Source of the DNA: Frankiales bacterium
Lineage (GTDB): Bacteria > Actinomycetota > Actinomycetes > JAFAQI01
DNA: 64,000 bases
Direction of reading: 5' to 3'
NCBI GenBank assembly: GCA_025980465.1
Contig: JAICXJ010000002.1
Location: forward strand, 62,001-126,000
The first letter of the stretch is position 1; each line of letters starts with the position of its first letter. Below are positions 57,011-64,000 of this stretch, in pieces. A model generated the notes under the pieces. The model had not been told where the DNA came from. It saw nothing but the letters and a program-made list of their open reading frames with translations, and made no database searches. The position numbers and the translations under genes are program-made.

Positions 57011-60000
57011 GCGCGGGCTCGATATCGCAGGGCGAGACCGGCGGCGGCGCCGGCCGCGGCGAGGGTGAGCACTGCTGCGACCTCCTTGGATGCTGATGCG
57101 GGCGGTGAGGTCTCCTCACCGATCTGCTCAGGTCGCTCGGCCGGCAGACCACGGTGATCGGGAAGAGCTGCCCGGATCAGCTGCGCGATGTGGATCGCCC
57201 GCCGGTCGGTGCCTTGCTCGATCTGAGTCCGACAGGAGAAGCCGTCGGCGAGCAGGATCGTGTCGGGCGCTGCCTCCCGCACCTTGGGGAACAGCTCTCG
57301 CTCACCGCAGTCCATCGAGATCTGGTATTTGCCCGCCTCGAATCCCCAGGACCCGGCGAGTCCGCAGCACCCGGTCGGGGGCATCTCGGCGTCCAGTCCC
57401 AGCCGCTCGTAGAGCTTCTGGTCGGCGTCGAATCCCATGACGGACTGGTGATGGCAGTGCTTCTGCACCATCGCCTTGCGCTCGATCGTGGGCAGGTCGG
57501 CGTCCGGCGCGTACTTGTCGAGGAACTCCGCCAGCGTGTAGGTCTGCTTCGACAACCGCTGGGCCTGCTGGTCCGCCGGCAACATCTCGATGAGCTCGTC
57601 GCGGAACGACGCGCAGCACGACGGCTCAGGCACGATCATCGGAAGGCCTTCCGAGATCTGCTCGTCGAGTGAGGCAAGCACCTCGGTGAACATCTTGCGG
57701 GCGCGCCCGAGCATCCCGTAGTCGAACAGTGGCCGGCCGCAGCAGAGGACCTTCGGCGGGATCGTCACCTCGAAGCCCGCCGCCTCGATGACTTCGCAGA
57801 CCGCCTGCGCGACATCGGTGTGGAAGTGGTTGGTGAACGTGTCGGGGAACAGGACGACCCGCGGGGCGCCGGGGTTGACGCGCTCCCGCTCGGCGAACCA
57901 CTCGCGGAAGGTCTGCGACGCGAAGTACGGCGCCTGACGGTCCGGATGCACGCCGCCGAGCTTCTTGACCAGTCGATTGACGCCAGGGGCATGCAGGGCG
58001 AGGTTCGCCAACCCCGGCATCTTCGCGCCGACTCTGGCGGCGTACATGATCAGCCCCATCGCATAGGCGTATCGCGGCCGGACCTTGCCCTCGTAGTAGT
58101 GCGCCAGGAACTCGGCCTTGTACGTGGCCATGTCGACGTTGATCGGGCAGTCGCTCTTGCAGCCCTTGCACGACAGACAGAGATCGAGAGTCTCGAAGAC
58201 GTCCTCGGACTTCCAACCGTCGGTGATGACCTCGCCCTCGAGCATCTCGAACAGTGCCCGGGCGCGGCCGCGCGTCGAGTGCTCCTCCTCGCGCAGCGTC
58301 TGGTACGACGGGCACATCGTCTGTCCGCCGAGAACCCGGCACTTGCCGACGCCGACGCATCGGTTGGTGGCATGGGCGAACGAGCCACCATCGTTGGGGA
58401 AGGCGAAGTAGGTCTTCGGCGTGGCCGGCTTCCATTCGGGCCCGAGCCGGAGATTCTCGTCGAGGCGGAACACCCGGATCGGGTCAGCCACCTTGCCGGG
58501 GTTCATCCGACCGTCCGGATCCCAGATCGCCTTGAACTCGCGCATCGCCTCGAGCAGCTCGGTGCCGAACATCCGGTCGAGCAGCTCCGCGCGCTGCTGC
58601 CCGTCACCGTGCTCACCGGACAGCGACCCGCCGTAGCTCACGACGAGATCGGCCGCGGATTCGAGGAACTCGCGGTAGTGGCGCACGCCCTGCTCGGTCT
58701 GCATGTCGAACGGGATACGGGTGTGCAGGCAGCCGTCGCCGACGTGGCCGTACATCGCGGCTTCATAGCCGAACCTGTCGTAGAGCTTGCGCAGATCGCG
58801 GATGTAGTCACCCATCCGCTCAGGAGCGACAGCGGAGTCCTCCCAGCCCGGCCACGCGTCGGGCTGACCCGGTACCTGCGCGGTGGAACCCAGACCGGCC
58901 TCGCGGATCTCCCACAGCTTCTCCTCCTGCTCGACATCGTCGAACAGGCTCATGCCGGGTGTGTCCTTGTCCTTCTCCAGCCGAGCCATCGCCTCGCGGG
59001 CGTGAGTGTCTGCCTCCTCCTTGGTGTCGCCGCCGAACTCGACGAGCAGGAAGTTCTCACCTTCCGGCAGCATTGGCAGCTCACGCAGGTGGCGGTGCAT
59101 CGTCTGCATGTTGTCGAGCAGCATCTTGTCCACGGCTTCGAGTCCGATCGGCCCGAAGTCGAGGATCTCCGGCGCGTGGTCGGCGGCTTCGGCGAGGTCG
59201 GCGTAACCGAGCACCAGCAGACTGCGATGACGCGGCCACGGCACCAGCTTCAGTTTCGCCTTGAGGACGGTGGCGCAGGTCCCCTCGGTGCCGACGAGTG
59301 AGGCCGCGACGTTGAAGCCACTTTCCGGCAGCAACGAGTCGAGGTTGTATCCGGACACCCGTCGGGGGATCTGTGGGTAGCGGCGTCGGATCTCCTCGGC
59401 GTACCGGTCGCGGAGTGCGAGCAGCCTGGTGAAGATCTCGCCCTGCCGACCACCGGCCGCGATGATCGAGCGGATCTCTTCCTCGGTGTACGACGACTTC
59501 ACCTCGAGGCGGGTGCCGTCGTACAGCACGACATCGAGCGCCAACGTGTTGTCCGCGGTACGGCCAGCCATCACGGAGTGCACACCGCAGGAGTTGTTGC
59601 CCAGATTGCCGCCGATCGTGCAGCGGTTGTGGGTCGACGGATCCGGCCCGAATGTCAGTTGGTGCTCTTCAGCCGCCTCGCGCAGGACGTCGTTGATGAC
59701 GCCGGGCTCGCACCATGCGTAGCGTTCCTCGGCGTTGACCTCGTAGATATTTGTCAGGTACTTCGAGGTGTCGAGAATGACCGCGACGTTCGTGGTCTCG
59801 CCCGAGAGGCTGGTGCCGCCGCCGCGGTTCGTGATCGGGGCGCCGTGCGCGCGGCATCCCTCGACCGCGGCGACGATGTCCTCGATGTCGCGTGGCTGGA
59901 CGACGCCGAGCGGAGGCATCCGGTAGTTCGAGGAGTCGGTGGACCAGACCGCCCGCGCGCCCGCATCGAAGCGGACTTCGCCGCGCACCTTGTCGCGCAG

Positions 60001-60081
60001 CGTGGCCTCCAGCGCCGCGAGGTCGACGGACTGCGCGTGAGGGTGAGCGTGATATCGGCGCTGGGCGGATCGTGCGCTCAT
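57007..60081 (-). CDS. FAD-linked oxidase fused to an Fe-S/CCG domain (D-lactate/2-hydroxyacid dehydrogenase type)
   Basis: A 1024-residue fusion. Residues ~20-480 are a VAO-type FAD-binding and C-terminal domain: PRDIEDIVAAVEGCRAHGAPITNRGGGTSLSG...GGNLGNNSCGVHS, later YGGSLSGEHGDGQ. Ferredoxin-type clusters follow in RCVGVGKCRVLGGQTMCPSY and CLSCKGCKSDCPINVDM, then GlcF-like CCG domains (CCGRPLFDYG, CCGLAGSWGFE). The C-terminus ends in one transmembrane helix (VAAVLTLAAAGAAAGLAL). It oxidises a 2-hydroxyacid such as D-lactate or glycolate and passes electrons to quinone. ATG at 60081 excludes ~90 residues without family resemblance. Confidence 0.9.
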   Translation of the reverse strand: MSARSAQRRYHAHPHAQSVDLAALEATLRDKVRGEVRFDAGARAVWSTDSSNYRMPPLGVVQPRDIEDIVAAVEGCRAHGAPITNRGGGTSLSGETTNVAVILDTSKYLTNIYEVNAEERYAWCEPGVINDVLREAAEEHQLTFGPDPSTHNRCTIGGNLGNNSCGVHSVMAGRTADNTLALDVVLYDGTRLEVKSSYTEEEIRSIIAAGGRQGEIFTRLLALRDRYAEEIRRRYPQIPRRVSGYNLDSLLPESGFNVAASLVGTEGTCATVLKAKLKLVPWPRHRSLLVLGYADLAEAADHAPEILDFGPIGLEAVDKMLLDNMQTMHRHLRELPMLPEGENFLLVEFGGDTKEEADTHAREAMARLEKDKDTPGMSLFDDVEQEEKLWEIREAGLGSTAQVPGQPDAWPGWEDSAVAPERMGDYIRDLRKLYDRFGYEAAMYGHVGDGCLHTRIPFDMQTEQGVRHYREFLESAADLVVSYGGSLSGEHGDGQQRAELLDRMFGTELLEAMREFKAIWDPDGRMNPGKVADPIRVFRLDENLRLGPEWKPATPKTYFAFPNDGGSFAHATNRCVGVGKCRVLGGQTMCPSYQTLREEEHSTRGRARALFEMLEGEVITDGWKSEDVFETLDLCLSCKGCKSDCPINVDMATYKAEFLAHYYEGKVRPRYAYAMGLIMYAARVGAKMPGLANLALHAPGVNRLVKKLGGVHPDRQAPYFASQTFREWFAERERVNPGAPRVVLFPDTFTNHFHTDVAQAVCEVIEAAGFEVTIPPKVLCCGRPLFDYGMLGRARKMFTEVLASLDEQISEGLPMIVPEPSCCASFRDELIEMLPADQQAQRLSKQTYTLAEFLDKYAPDADLPTIERKAMVQKHCHHQSVMGFDADQKLYERLGLDAEMPPTGCCGLAGSWGFEAGKYQISMDCGERELFPKVREAAPDTILLADGFSCRTQIEQGTDRRAIHIAQLIRAALPDHRGLPAERPEQIGEETSPPASASKEVAAVLTLAAAGAAAGLALRYRARA

Positions 60082-60293
60082 CGAATGAACTGCTCCTCGA
60101 TCGGTCGTACCGGGGAAGTACCCGGCGAGGCGGATGAAAACCTTTGCGCTATGCAATAGCCGCGTGAATGTGCCAGTGCATCGGCCGGCGGGCGCATCAG
60201 GCCGGGACGAGCAGGCGTTTGTCCGCTCATCCGGCTGGCCATGACTAGCGCAAGGACTGCTCTCGTTTCGAAACGGCTCTGGCAGGGGGAGTG

Positions 60294-60692
60294 ATGCGCG
60301 GCAATCGAGGCGCCCAAGTCGGCGTTGATGTGGCGCGCCTGCTCTGGGCTGCCGCACTGCTCGGCTGGCCGGCCCGGCTGTGTCGTGTCGTCGGTGCGGC
60401 TCCCACCCGTCGGGCGGTGTGGGTCACCCGCCTGCTCGGGATGAGGAACCTGCTGCAGGGCGGCGTACTGCTCTCAAGTAGCGCCCGCCAGTCGTCACCG
60501 GTACCGATTGCACCTCGGACGCTGCGTCGTACCGGTGCCGGGGTCGACGTGCTGCACGCAGCGAGCTGCGTTGTTCTCGCTGACCGGCAGAGCGTCAGAA
60601 GGCCATGGCTGGTCGACGGAATGGTCGCGCTCGGTTTCGGGGCGGCCACCTGGTGGACGGCCGCGGACACTACGGCGGCACCGGACGGCTAG
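60294..60692 (+). CDS. Small membrane protein, unknown function
   Basis: A 132-residue protein with hydrophobic stretches VDVARLLWAAALLGWPARL, LGMRNLLQGGVLLSS, VDVLHAASCVVLA and DGMVALGFGAATWWTAA. I recognise no named family, though similar four-segment proteins of ~130 residues are frequent in actinobacteria. GTG at 60291 and ATG at 60294 are adjacent possible starts behind GCAGGGGGA. Its TAG overlaps the convergent gene's stop within CTAG. Confidence 0.65.
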   Translation: MRGNRGAQVGVDVARLLWAAALLGWPARLCRVVGAAPTRRAVWVTRLLGMRNLLQGGVLLSSSARQSSPVPIAPRTLRRTGAGVDVLHAASCVVLADRQSVRRPWLVDGMVALGFGAATWWTAADTTAAPDG

Positions 60693-61729
60693 GCCGCGGG
60701 CGCACCCACGTCGGCCCACCCGCCGGCGAGCAACCGTTCGACGTCGTTGAGGAACACCTCAGTGGTGAACTCCCGCCACAATGCGCCGGCGATGATCCGC
60801 GGGCCCCAGTCAGGATGGTCGGCGACCGTTGGTGCGATCGCGTTCTCCAGCCAGTCCTTGCCGTGGCCCGGGTCGACGTCGGCGTGCACCTCGTAGAACG
60901 GATAGGCGTCAGCCGGAGCATCGAGTCGATCGAAGGCGTTCAGCACCATCCGGCACCGAGGCCCGGCTTGCAGCTCGATCAGCCCCAGGGCGCCGAGCAT
61001 CTCCGGTTGCAGCCAACGGTTGGTCGCGAGAAGGCCGCACAGCGCAGACCGAGCAAGAGCCGATGTGGGGAGGCCGGTCAGGTCCGGCTTGGGCATGTCC
61101 ACGGCTGCAACGAGCCGATCGTGCAGAGCAGTGTGGACGTCGGCGAGGGTCCCATTACCCATCTCATCCCAGTAGTTGCTGGCGAGCTCCAGTTTCGCCG
61201 CTCCGGCGAGCCCGATCTGGCAGCCGGCGACCAGGTCGTCGAAGCCGGCGTCCGGGCCACCTTCAAGGGTCAGGAATCGCACCACCTCCGGCCAGCTGGC
61301 TTCTTTCGCCAGCCAGCGGTAGATCCGGGGGAGCCGGTTGCGGGCGGCGATGGCGCGCATCGCGGCCGGCACGTCGCTCGTGTCGATGCTGCCTATCTCG
61401 AGCGCTTGGAGCGCGGTGAGCCAGTCGCGCTCGCAGCGCTCTTTCAGGTTCGATACCACCGGGTGGTGCTGAAACCGCACCCGGTCGCCGATGCGGTCGA
61501 GCGGGGCAGTGTGAAGGTCGTAGATCGTCAGCAAGGTCGCGTAGCGGTCCCGTTCGTTGAACGGAGCCATGTCCCAGAGTTGGCCGATCTGCGCGCCGTC
61601 GGTTGGGGAGGCGAGTAGGTGCACCAGCGCATCGGCCAAGGGCGTGAAGGTCCGTGATTCGAACCCGCCCGGGCCGACGACCCGATGATCGCCGGGGGTC
61701 GTCTCCCGTTCCTCGCAACGTGCGGTCAT
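60689..61729 (-). CDS. Heme-oxygenase-like iron-containing redox protein
   Basis: A 346-residue all-helical protein. LGLAGAAKLELASNYWDEMGNG and FYEVHADVDPGHGKDWLENAI carry the Glu/His/Asp residues of heme-oxygenase-like diiron (HDO) proteins, a group annotated as iron-containing redox enzymes. The substrate is unknown. I place the start at ATG 61729 because the longer frame (ATG 61819) would leave only 20 bases to the divergent gene and its first 30 codons look like an AT-richer promoter segment; the longer form remains possible. Confidence 0.8.
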   Translation of the reverse strand: MTARCEERETTPGDHRVVGPGGFESRTFTPLADALVHLLASPTDGAQIGQLWDMAPFNERDRYATLLTIYDLHTAPLDRIGDRVRFQHHPVVSNLKERCERDWLTALQALEIGSIDTSDVPAAMRAIAARNRLPRIYRWLAKEASWPEVVRFLTLEGGPDAGFDDLVAGCQIGLAGAAKLELASNYWDEMGNGTLADVHTALHDRLVAAVDMPKPDLTGLPTSALARSALCGLLATNRWLQPEMLGALGLIELQAGPRCRMVLNAFDRLDAPADAYPFYEVHADVDPGHGKDWLENAIAPTVADHPDWGPRIIAGALWREFTTEVFLNDVERLLAGGWADVGAPAA

Positions 61730-61839
61730 CCCGACGTCGTACCCGAGCGTCGTTCGAGTAAGCAGCGGGCTGAACGGCGGGAAGGGCCGAAACGTGTTTT
61801 GCTTTCTGAGGAAGTCCATCGCCGCACCGGAGGTCCGCC

Positions 61840-62430
61840 ATGCCGATGATTGAGCCGATCCCGATCGAGGCGCTTCCCGCCAGATCGCGCGAGATCATCG
61901 ACAGTGGCGTGGAGCAGGGGCTGTATGCGACGCCGCTTCCGTTGCAGGTGTTCGCCTATCGCTCGCAACTGCTCGAGGCCACTCACCACAAGCGCCTCAA
62001 CGCCGGCGCGGGAACACTGCTCGGTGGCCGGATCCTCGAGTTGCTGCGGATCCGCAGTGCGCAGCTCGGGGAGTGCCAGCCGTGCATGCAGTCGCGCAAG
62101 CACGACTCGATCACCGACGAGGACGTCGCGTGCCTGATCGAGCCGGACCGCAGCGACCTGGACCCACAAGAGCGGATGGCGCTGCGCTTTCTTGATCTGC
62201 TCTCGGCAGACCATCACGCGATCGACGCCAGCTTCTACCGGGCGCTCGGTGAGGTCTTCACCACCGCTCAGATCGTCGAGCTCGGCTTCGCCTGCGCCGA
62301 GATGATGGGTGTCCATCGGTTCGTGCACACCCTCGACATCTTCGGCACCGACCCGCCCGCGCTGCCGTTCTCGCCGGACCAGATCGACGCACGCCGGACA
62401 CCGGACGACCTCGCCGCGTCTGCGACGTGA
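61840..62430 (+). CDS. Carboxymuconolactone decarboxylase/AhpD-like protein
   Basis: A 196-residue helical protein. GGRILELLRIRSAQLGECQPCMQSRKHDSITDEDV contains the AhpD-type ExxxCxxC...H active site (ECQPC, His six residues on), followed by LDPQERMALRFLDLL and AQIVELGFACAEMMGVHRF. It is probably a peroxidatic or disulfide reductase protein. GGAGG lies before the ATG. GTGA overlap with the next gene. Confidence 0.9.
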   Translation: MPMIEPIPIEALPARSREIIDSGVEQGLYATPLPLQVFAYRSQLLEATHHKRLNAGAGTLLGGRILELLRIRSAQLGECQPCMQSRKHDSITDEDVACLIEPDRSDLDPQERMALRFLDLLSADHHAIDASFYRALGEVFTTAQIVELGFACAEMMGVHRFVHTLDIFGTDPPALPFSPDQIDARRTPDDLAASAT

Positions 62431-63413
62431 GCCGGGTCTTCGTTACGGGAGGCACCGGCCTCACGGGAGCAAACGTCTGTGAGCGGTTGATTCAGCGCGG
62501 CGACGAGGTCAGGGCCCTGGTCCGCAATCCGGACGAGGCGAGCGCGCTCGCGGATATCGGCGTCGAGCTGGTGCAGGGCGATATCACCGCCGCCGCCGAC
62601 GTCATTGGCGCCGCGAAAGGTTGCGATTCGGCGATCCACTGCGCGGCGCTGCTCGGCGGATCGAGTCAGGACATCAACGATTTCCGCGCCGTCAACCTCG
62701 ACGGCACCACGCACGTCCTCGACGCCGGCAAGGCGCATGGGATGCGCCGGGTGGTCGCGCTGTCGACCGGCACCTTCTTCGACTTGTCGGCGCCGGGAGA
62801 CCGCGAGGACGCACCCTTGCTCGCCGACCCGCCGGAGGATCCGTACACCGTGACGAAGCTGGCGGCGTACCGCGAGGTGCATCGCCGTGCCGAGGGCGGC
62901 GACGACGTGTTGACATGCCATCCCGGGGCGATCTACGGCCCTGGTCTGGTAGCTGAGCGAGCGCTGCACCGGACCAGCTTCAACCGGGTGCTGCTCGCCG
63001 CGATGCGCGGAAGGCTCACGGCTTACCTCAGCTTCCCGGTCACCTGGGTAGCCGCAGCCGACGTCGCCGCCGGGTCGATCGCGGCGCTTGACCACGGTCG
63101 GCCGGGTGCCAGGTACTGGTTGACCGGCCGTCCCGAGGACGAGATCAGTACGGCGGCAGGCTGCAACCGAGCCTGCGAGATCGCCGGTGTCGAGCACCGA
63201 GTTGCCGACCTCGACCACCGCACCGCGCCAAAAGCCGTCGTCGAGACGTTCGGTCCGACCCTGTATGCGATTGCCGAGGCGGCCGCGAAGCAGACCCGGC
63301 CGGAGCGGCCGGCCGCCGGCGGCACGGAACGAGAGCTTGGCTACGCGCCGATGAGCCTTGACGACGGATTGCACCGCTTGATCCCGTGGCTGCGCGAGCT
63401 CGGCCGGCTGTGA
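62427..63413 (+). CDS. NAD-dependent epimerase/extended SDR
   Basis: A 328-residue protein. VFVTGGTGLTGANVCERLIQRG (TGxxGxxG) at the N-terminus, VVALSTGTFFD, and the active-site pair in DPYTVTKLAAYREV, where the usual YxxxK is YTVTK. HPGAIYGPGL closes the substrate loop. Members act on NDP-sugars, dihydroflavonols or steroids; the substrate is not identifiable. GTG at 62427 is coupled to the AhpD-like gene. Confidence 0.9.
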   Translation: MSRVFVTGGTGLTGANVCERLIQRGDEVRALVRNPDEASALADIGVELVQGDITAAADVIGAAKGCDSAIHCAALLGGSSQDINDFRAVNLDGTTHVLDAGKAHGMRRVVALSTGTFFDLSAPGDREDAPLLADPPEDPYTVTKLAAYREVHRRAEGGDDVLTCHPGAIYGPGLVAERALHRTSFNRVLLAAMRGRLTAYLSFPVTWVAAADVAAGSIAALDHGRPGARYWLTGRPEDEISTAAGCNRACEIAGVEHRVADLDHRTAPKAVVETFGPTLYAIAEAAAKQTRPERPAAGGTERELGYAPMSLDDGLHRLIPWLRELGRL

Positions 63414-63447
63414 TCCGCGCGCCGAAAGACTTGCCGCCCTGCCCGCC

Positions 63448-63972
63448 TCAGCTGGGAAGGGCGTCGTACACCAGAACGTCGCCGACCCGTCGAGCGCCGG
63501 AAGTCGGACGGTGGAGGACCTCGCCGTTAGGCATGATGTGGCGGACCTCGACACCCTGCACGCATGTCAGCACGTCGGCGATCAGCCGCCGGTGGCACCT
63601 CCACCACAGGGTCTCGCTGCACATGAGGACTACCGCACCGTCTGCTGCCTCGGTGAGGAGGTCGGCGAGGGCAGCCTGGGCGTCAGCGGTCCGAAGGTGG
63701 GCGGCATAGCCGCGAAACGACTCATTGCGCCAGACCAGGTCGGGGCTGTCGGCCGGCGGGCGGCGGAACCCGCCCAGCCTTGGTTCCCACCGGTAGCCGA
63801 TGCCGTTGGCGGGCAGCCAGCGTTCGAGCGCCGCCTTCGACACGTGCGGATGCCGCCGGCTACCCGGGGCGGTGCGGACGTCGACGAGTCGCTGCACGCC
63901 GGCGCTGGTCAGCCGCTCCGTGAGGATCTCCTGCGAGGCGGTGCCGTGGCCGATGGTTCGGATGAGCGGCAC
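63448..63972 (-). CDS. DUF488 family protein
   Basis: A 174-residue protein. IRTIGHGTASQEILTERLTSAGVQRLVDVRTAPGSRRHPHVSKAALERWLPANGIGYRWEPRLGG and VVLMCSETLWWRCHRRLIADVL are the DUF488 signature with its conserved C..p..CHR segment. No biochemical role is established. It converges with the epimerase gene across a 34-base gap; upstream only ~28 bases remain in the window. Confidence 0.92.
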   Translation of the reverse strand: MPLIRTIGHGTASQEILTERLTSAGVQRLVDVRTAPGSRRHPHVSKAALERWLPANGIGYRWEPRLGGFRRPPADSPDLVWRNESFRGYAAHLRTADAQAALADLLTEAADGAVVLMCSETLWWRCHRRLIADVLTCVQGVEVRHIMPNGEVLHRPTSGARRVGDVLVYDALPS

Positions 63973-64000
63973 AGCTCACTACTTCCCACCAGGAACAAGG

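Noticed and set aside
57820-59301. 493-codon plus-strand frame inside the FAD/Fe-S oxidase gene
   Set aside because: No recognisable fold; the minus strand carries complete Fe-S and FAD motifs over the same bases.
61655-61675. GATTCGAACCCG resembles the T-loop of a tRNA on the minus strand
   Set aside because: No matching acceptor, D or anticodon stems surround it, and it lies within the coding sequence of the heme-oxygenase-like protein (GPGGFESRTF).

Overview
The window is high-GC DNA with short intergenic gaps and many GTG starts. Stop/start overlaps of the ATGA and GTGA type are frequent. Two luciferase-like F420-type oxidoreductases, a GH15 trehalase-like enzyme, a VapBC pair, DUF2332, DUF2231-Rieske, DUF6457 and three-helix-bundle proteins point to an actinomycete (Actinomycetota) chromosome. 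I cannot name a genus. No rRNA, tRNA, CRISPR array, integrase or transposase was recognised.

Layout. (1) 180-9680 is a surface-glycan region: a GT-C-like membrane protein, a secreted parallel beta-helix/TIG protein on the minus strand, then a tightly coupled plus-strand operon of two methyltransferases, a large membrane glycosyltransferase-like protein and a secreted GH31 glycosidase. (2) 9623-14500 holds an ArsC/Spx-like protein, an HtrA protease, a decayed UPF0104 membrane gene and a GntR-ABC transporter operon with an operator palindrome. (3) 14542-22706 is an oxidative catabolic region: TetR and a divergent P450, VapBC, and a Baeyer-Villiger-type monooxygenase/TesB/LLM operon. A crotonase and a DUF2332 gene lie upstream. 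The same GGTAC-N6-GTACC palindrome sits in front of the P450/TetR pair and the monooxygenase operon. (4) 22798-34897 is one long plus-strand run: a pyruvate-oxidase-like TPP enzyme, a small membrane protein, gluconate-2-dehydrogenase subunit 3-like, GMC oxidoreductase, HAD phosphatase, 3-hydroxyisobutyrate-dehydrogenase-like, DUF72, an F420-dependent glucose-6-phosphate-dehydrogenase-like LLM protein, DUF2231-Rieske, SDR and a GH15 enzyme. It looks like a sugar/redox module.

(5) 34908-36843 holds small genes, including an internally deleted CBS-domain protein and a tandem pair of three-helix-bundle proteins. (6) 36840-47449 is a formate dehydrogenase (alpha with Cys in place of selenocysteine, beta, NrfD-like membrane subunit) together with its molybdenum supply: a fused ModBC transporter, a WtpA/ModA-like lipoprotein, a TOBE-domain regulator, MobA, FdhD, MoaE and a remnant of MogA/MoaB. 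(7) 47503-48279 is a scar carrying a broken qcrB. (8) 48290-52506 is an Mrp-type cation/proton antiporter operon without a full-length MrpA. (9) 52526-60081 joins a SatP-type acetate transporter, TetR, a second pyruvate-oxidase-like enzyme, an enolase-superfamily enzyme and a fused FAD/Fe-S oxidase; this could convert an organic acid such as lactate via pyruvate to acetate. (10) 60294-63972 holds a small membrane protein, a heme-oxygenase-like diiron protein, a CMD/AhpD-like protein, an epimerase-like SDR and DUF488.

A recurring theme is deletion scars: a CBS gene, a DUF7218-like gene, mogA, qcrB and a UPF0104 gene all look truncated, deleted or frameshifted, and four of the five lie between 35.4 and 48.3 kb. 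Functions below are inferred from motifs read by eye; no database search was run.
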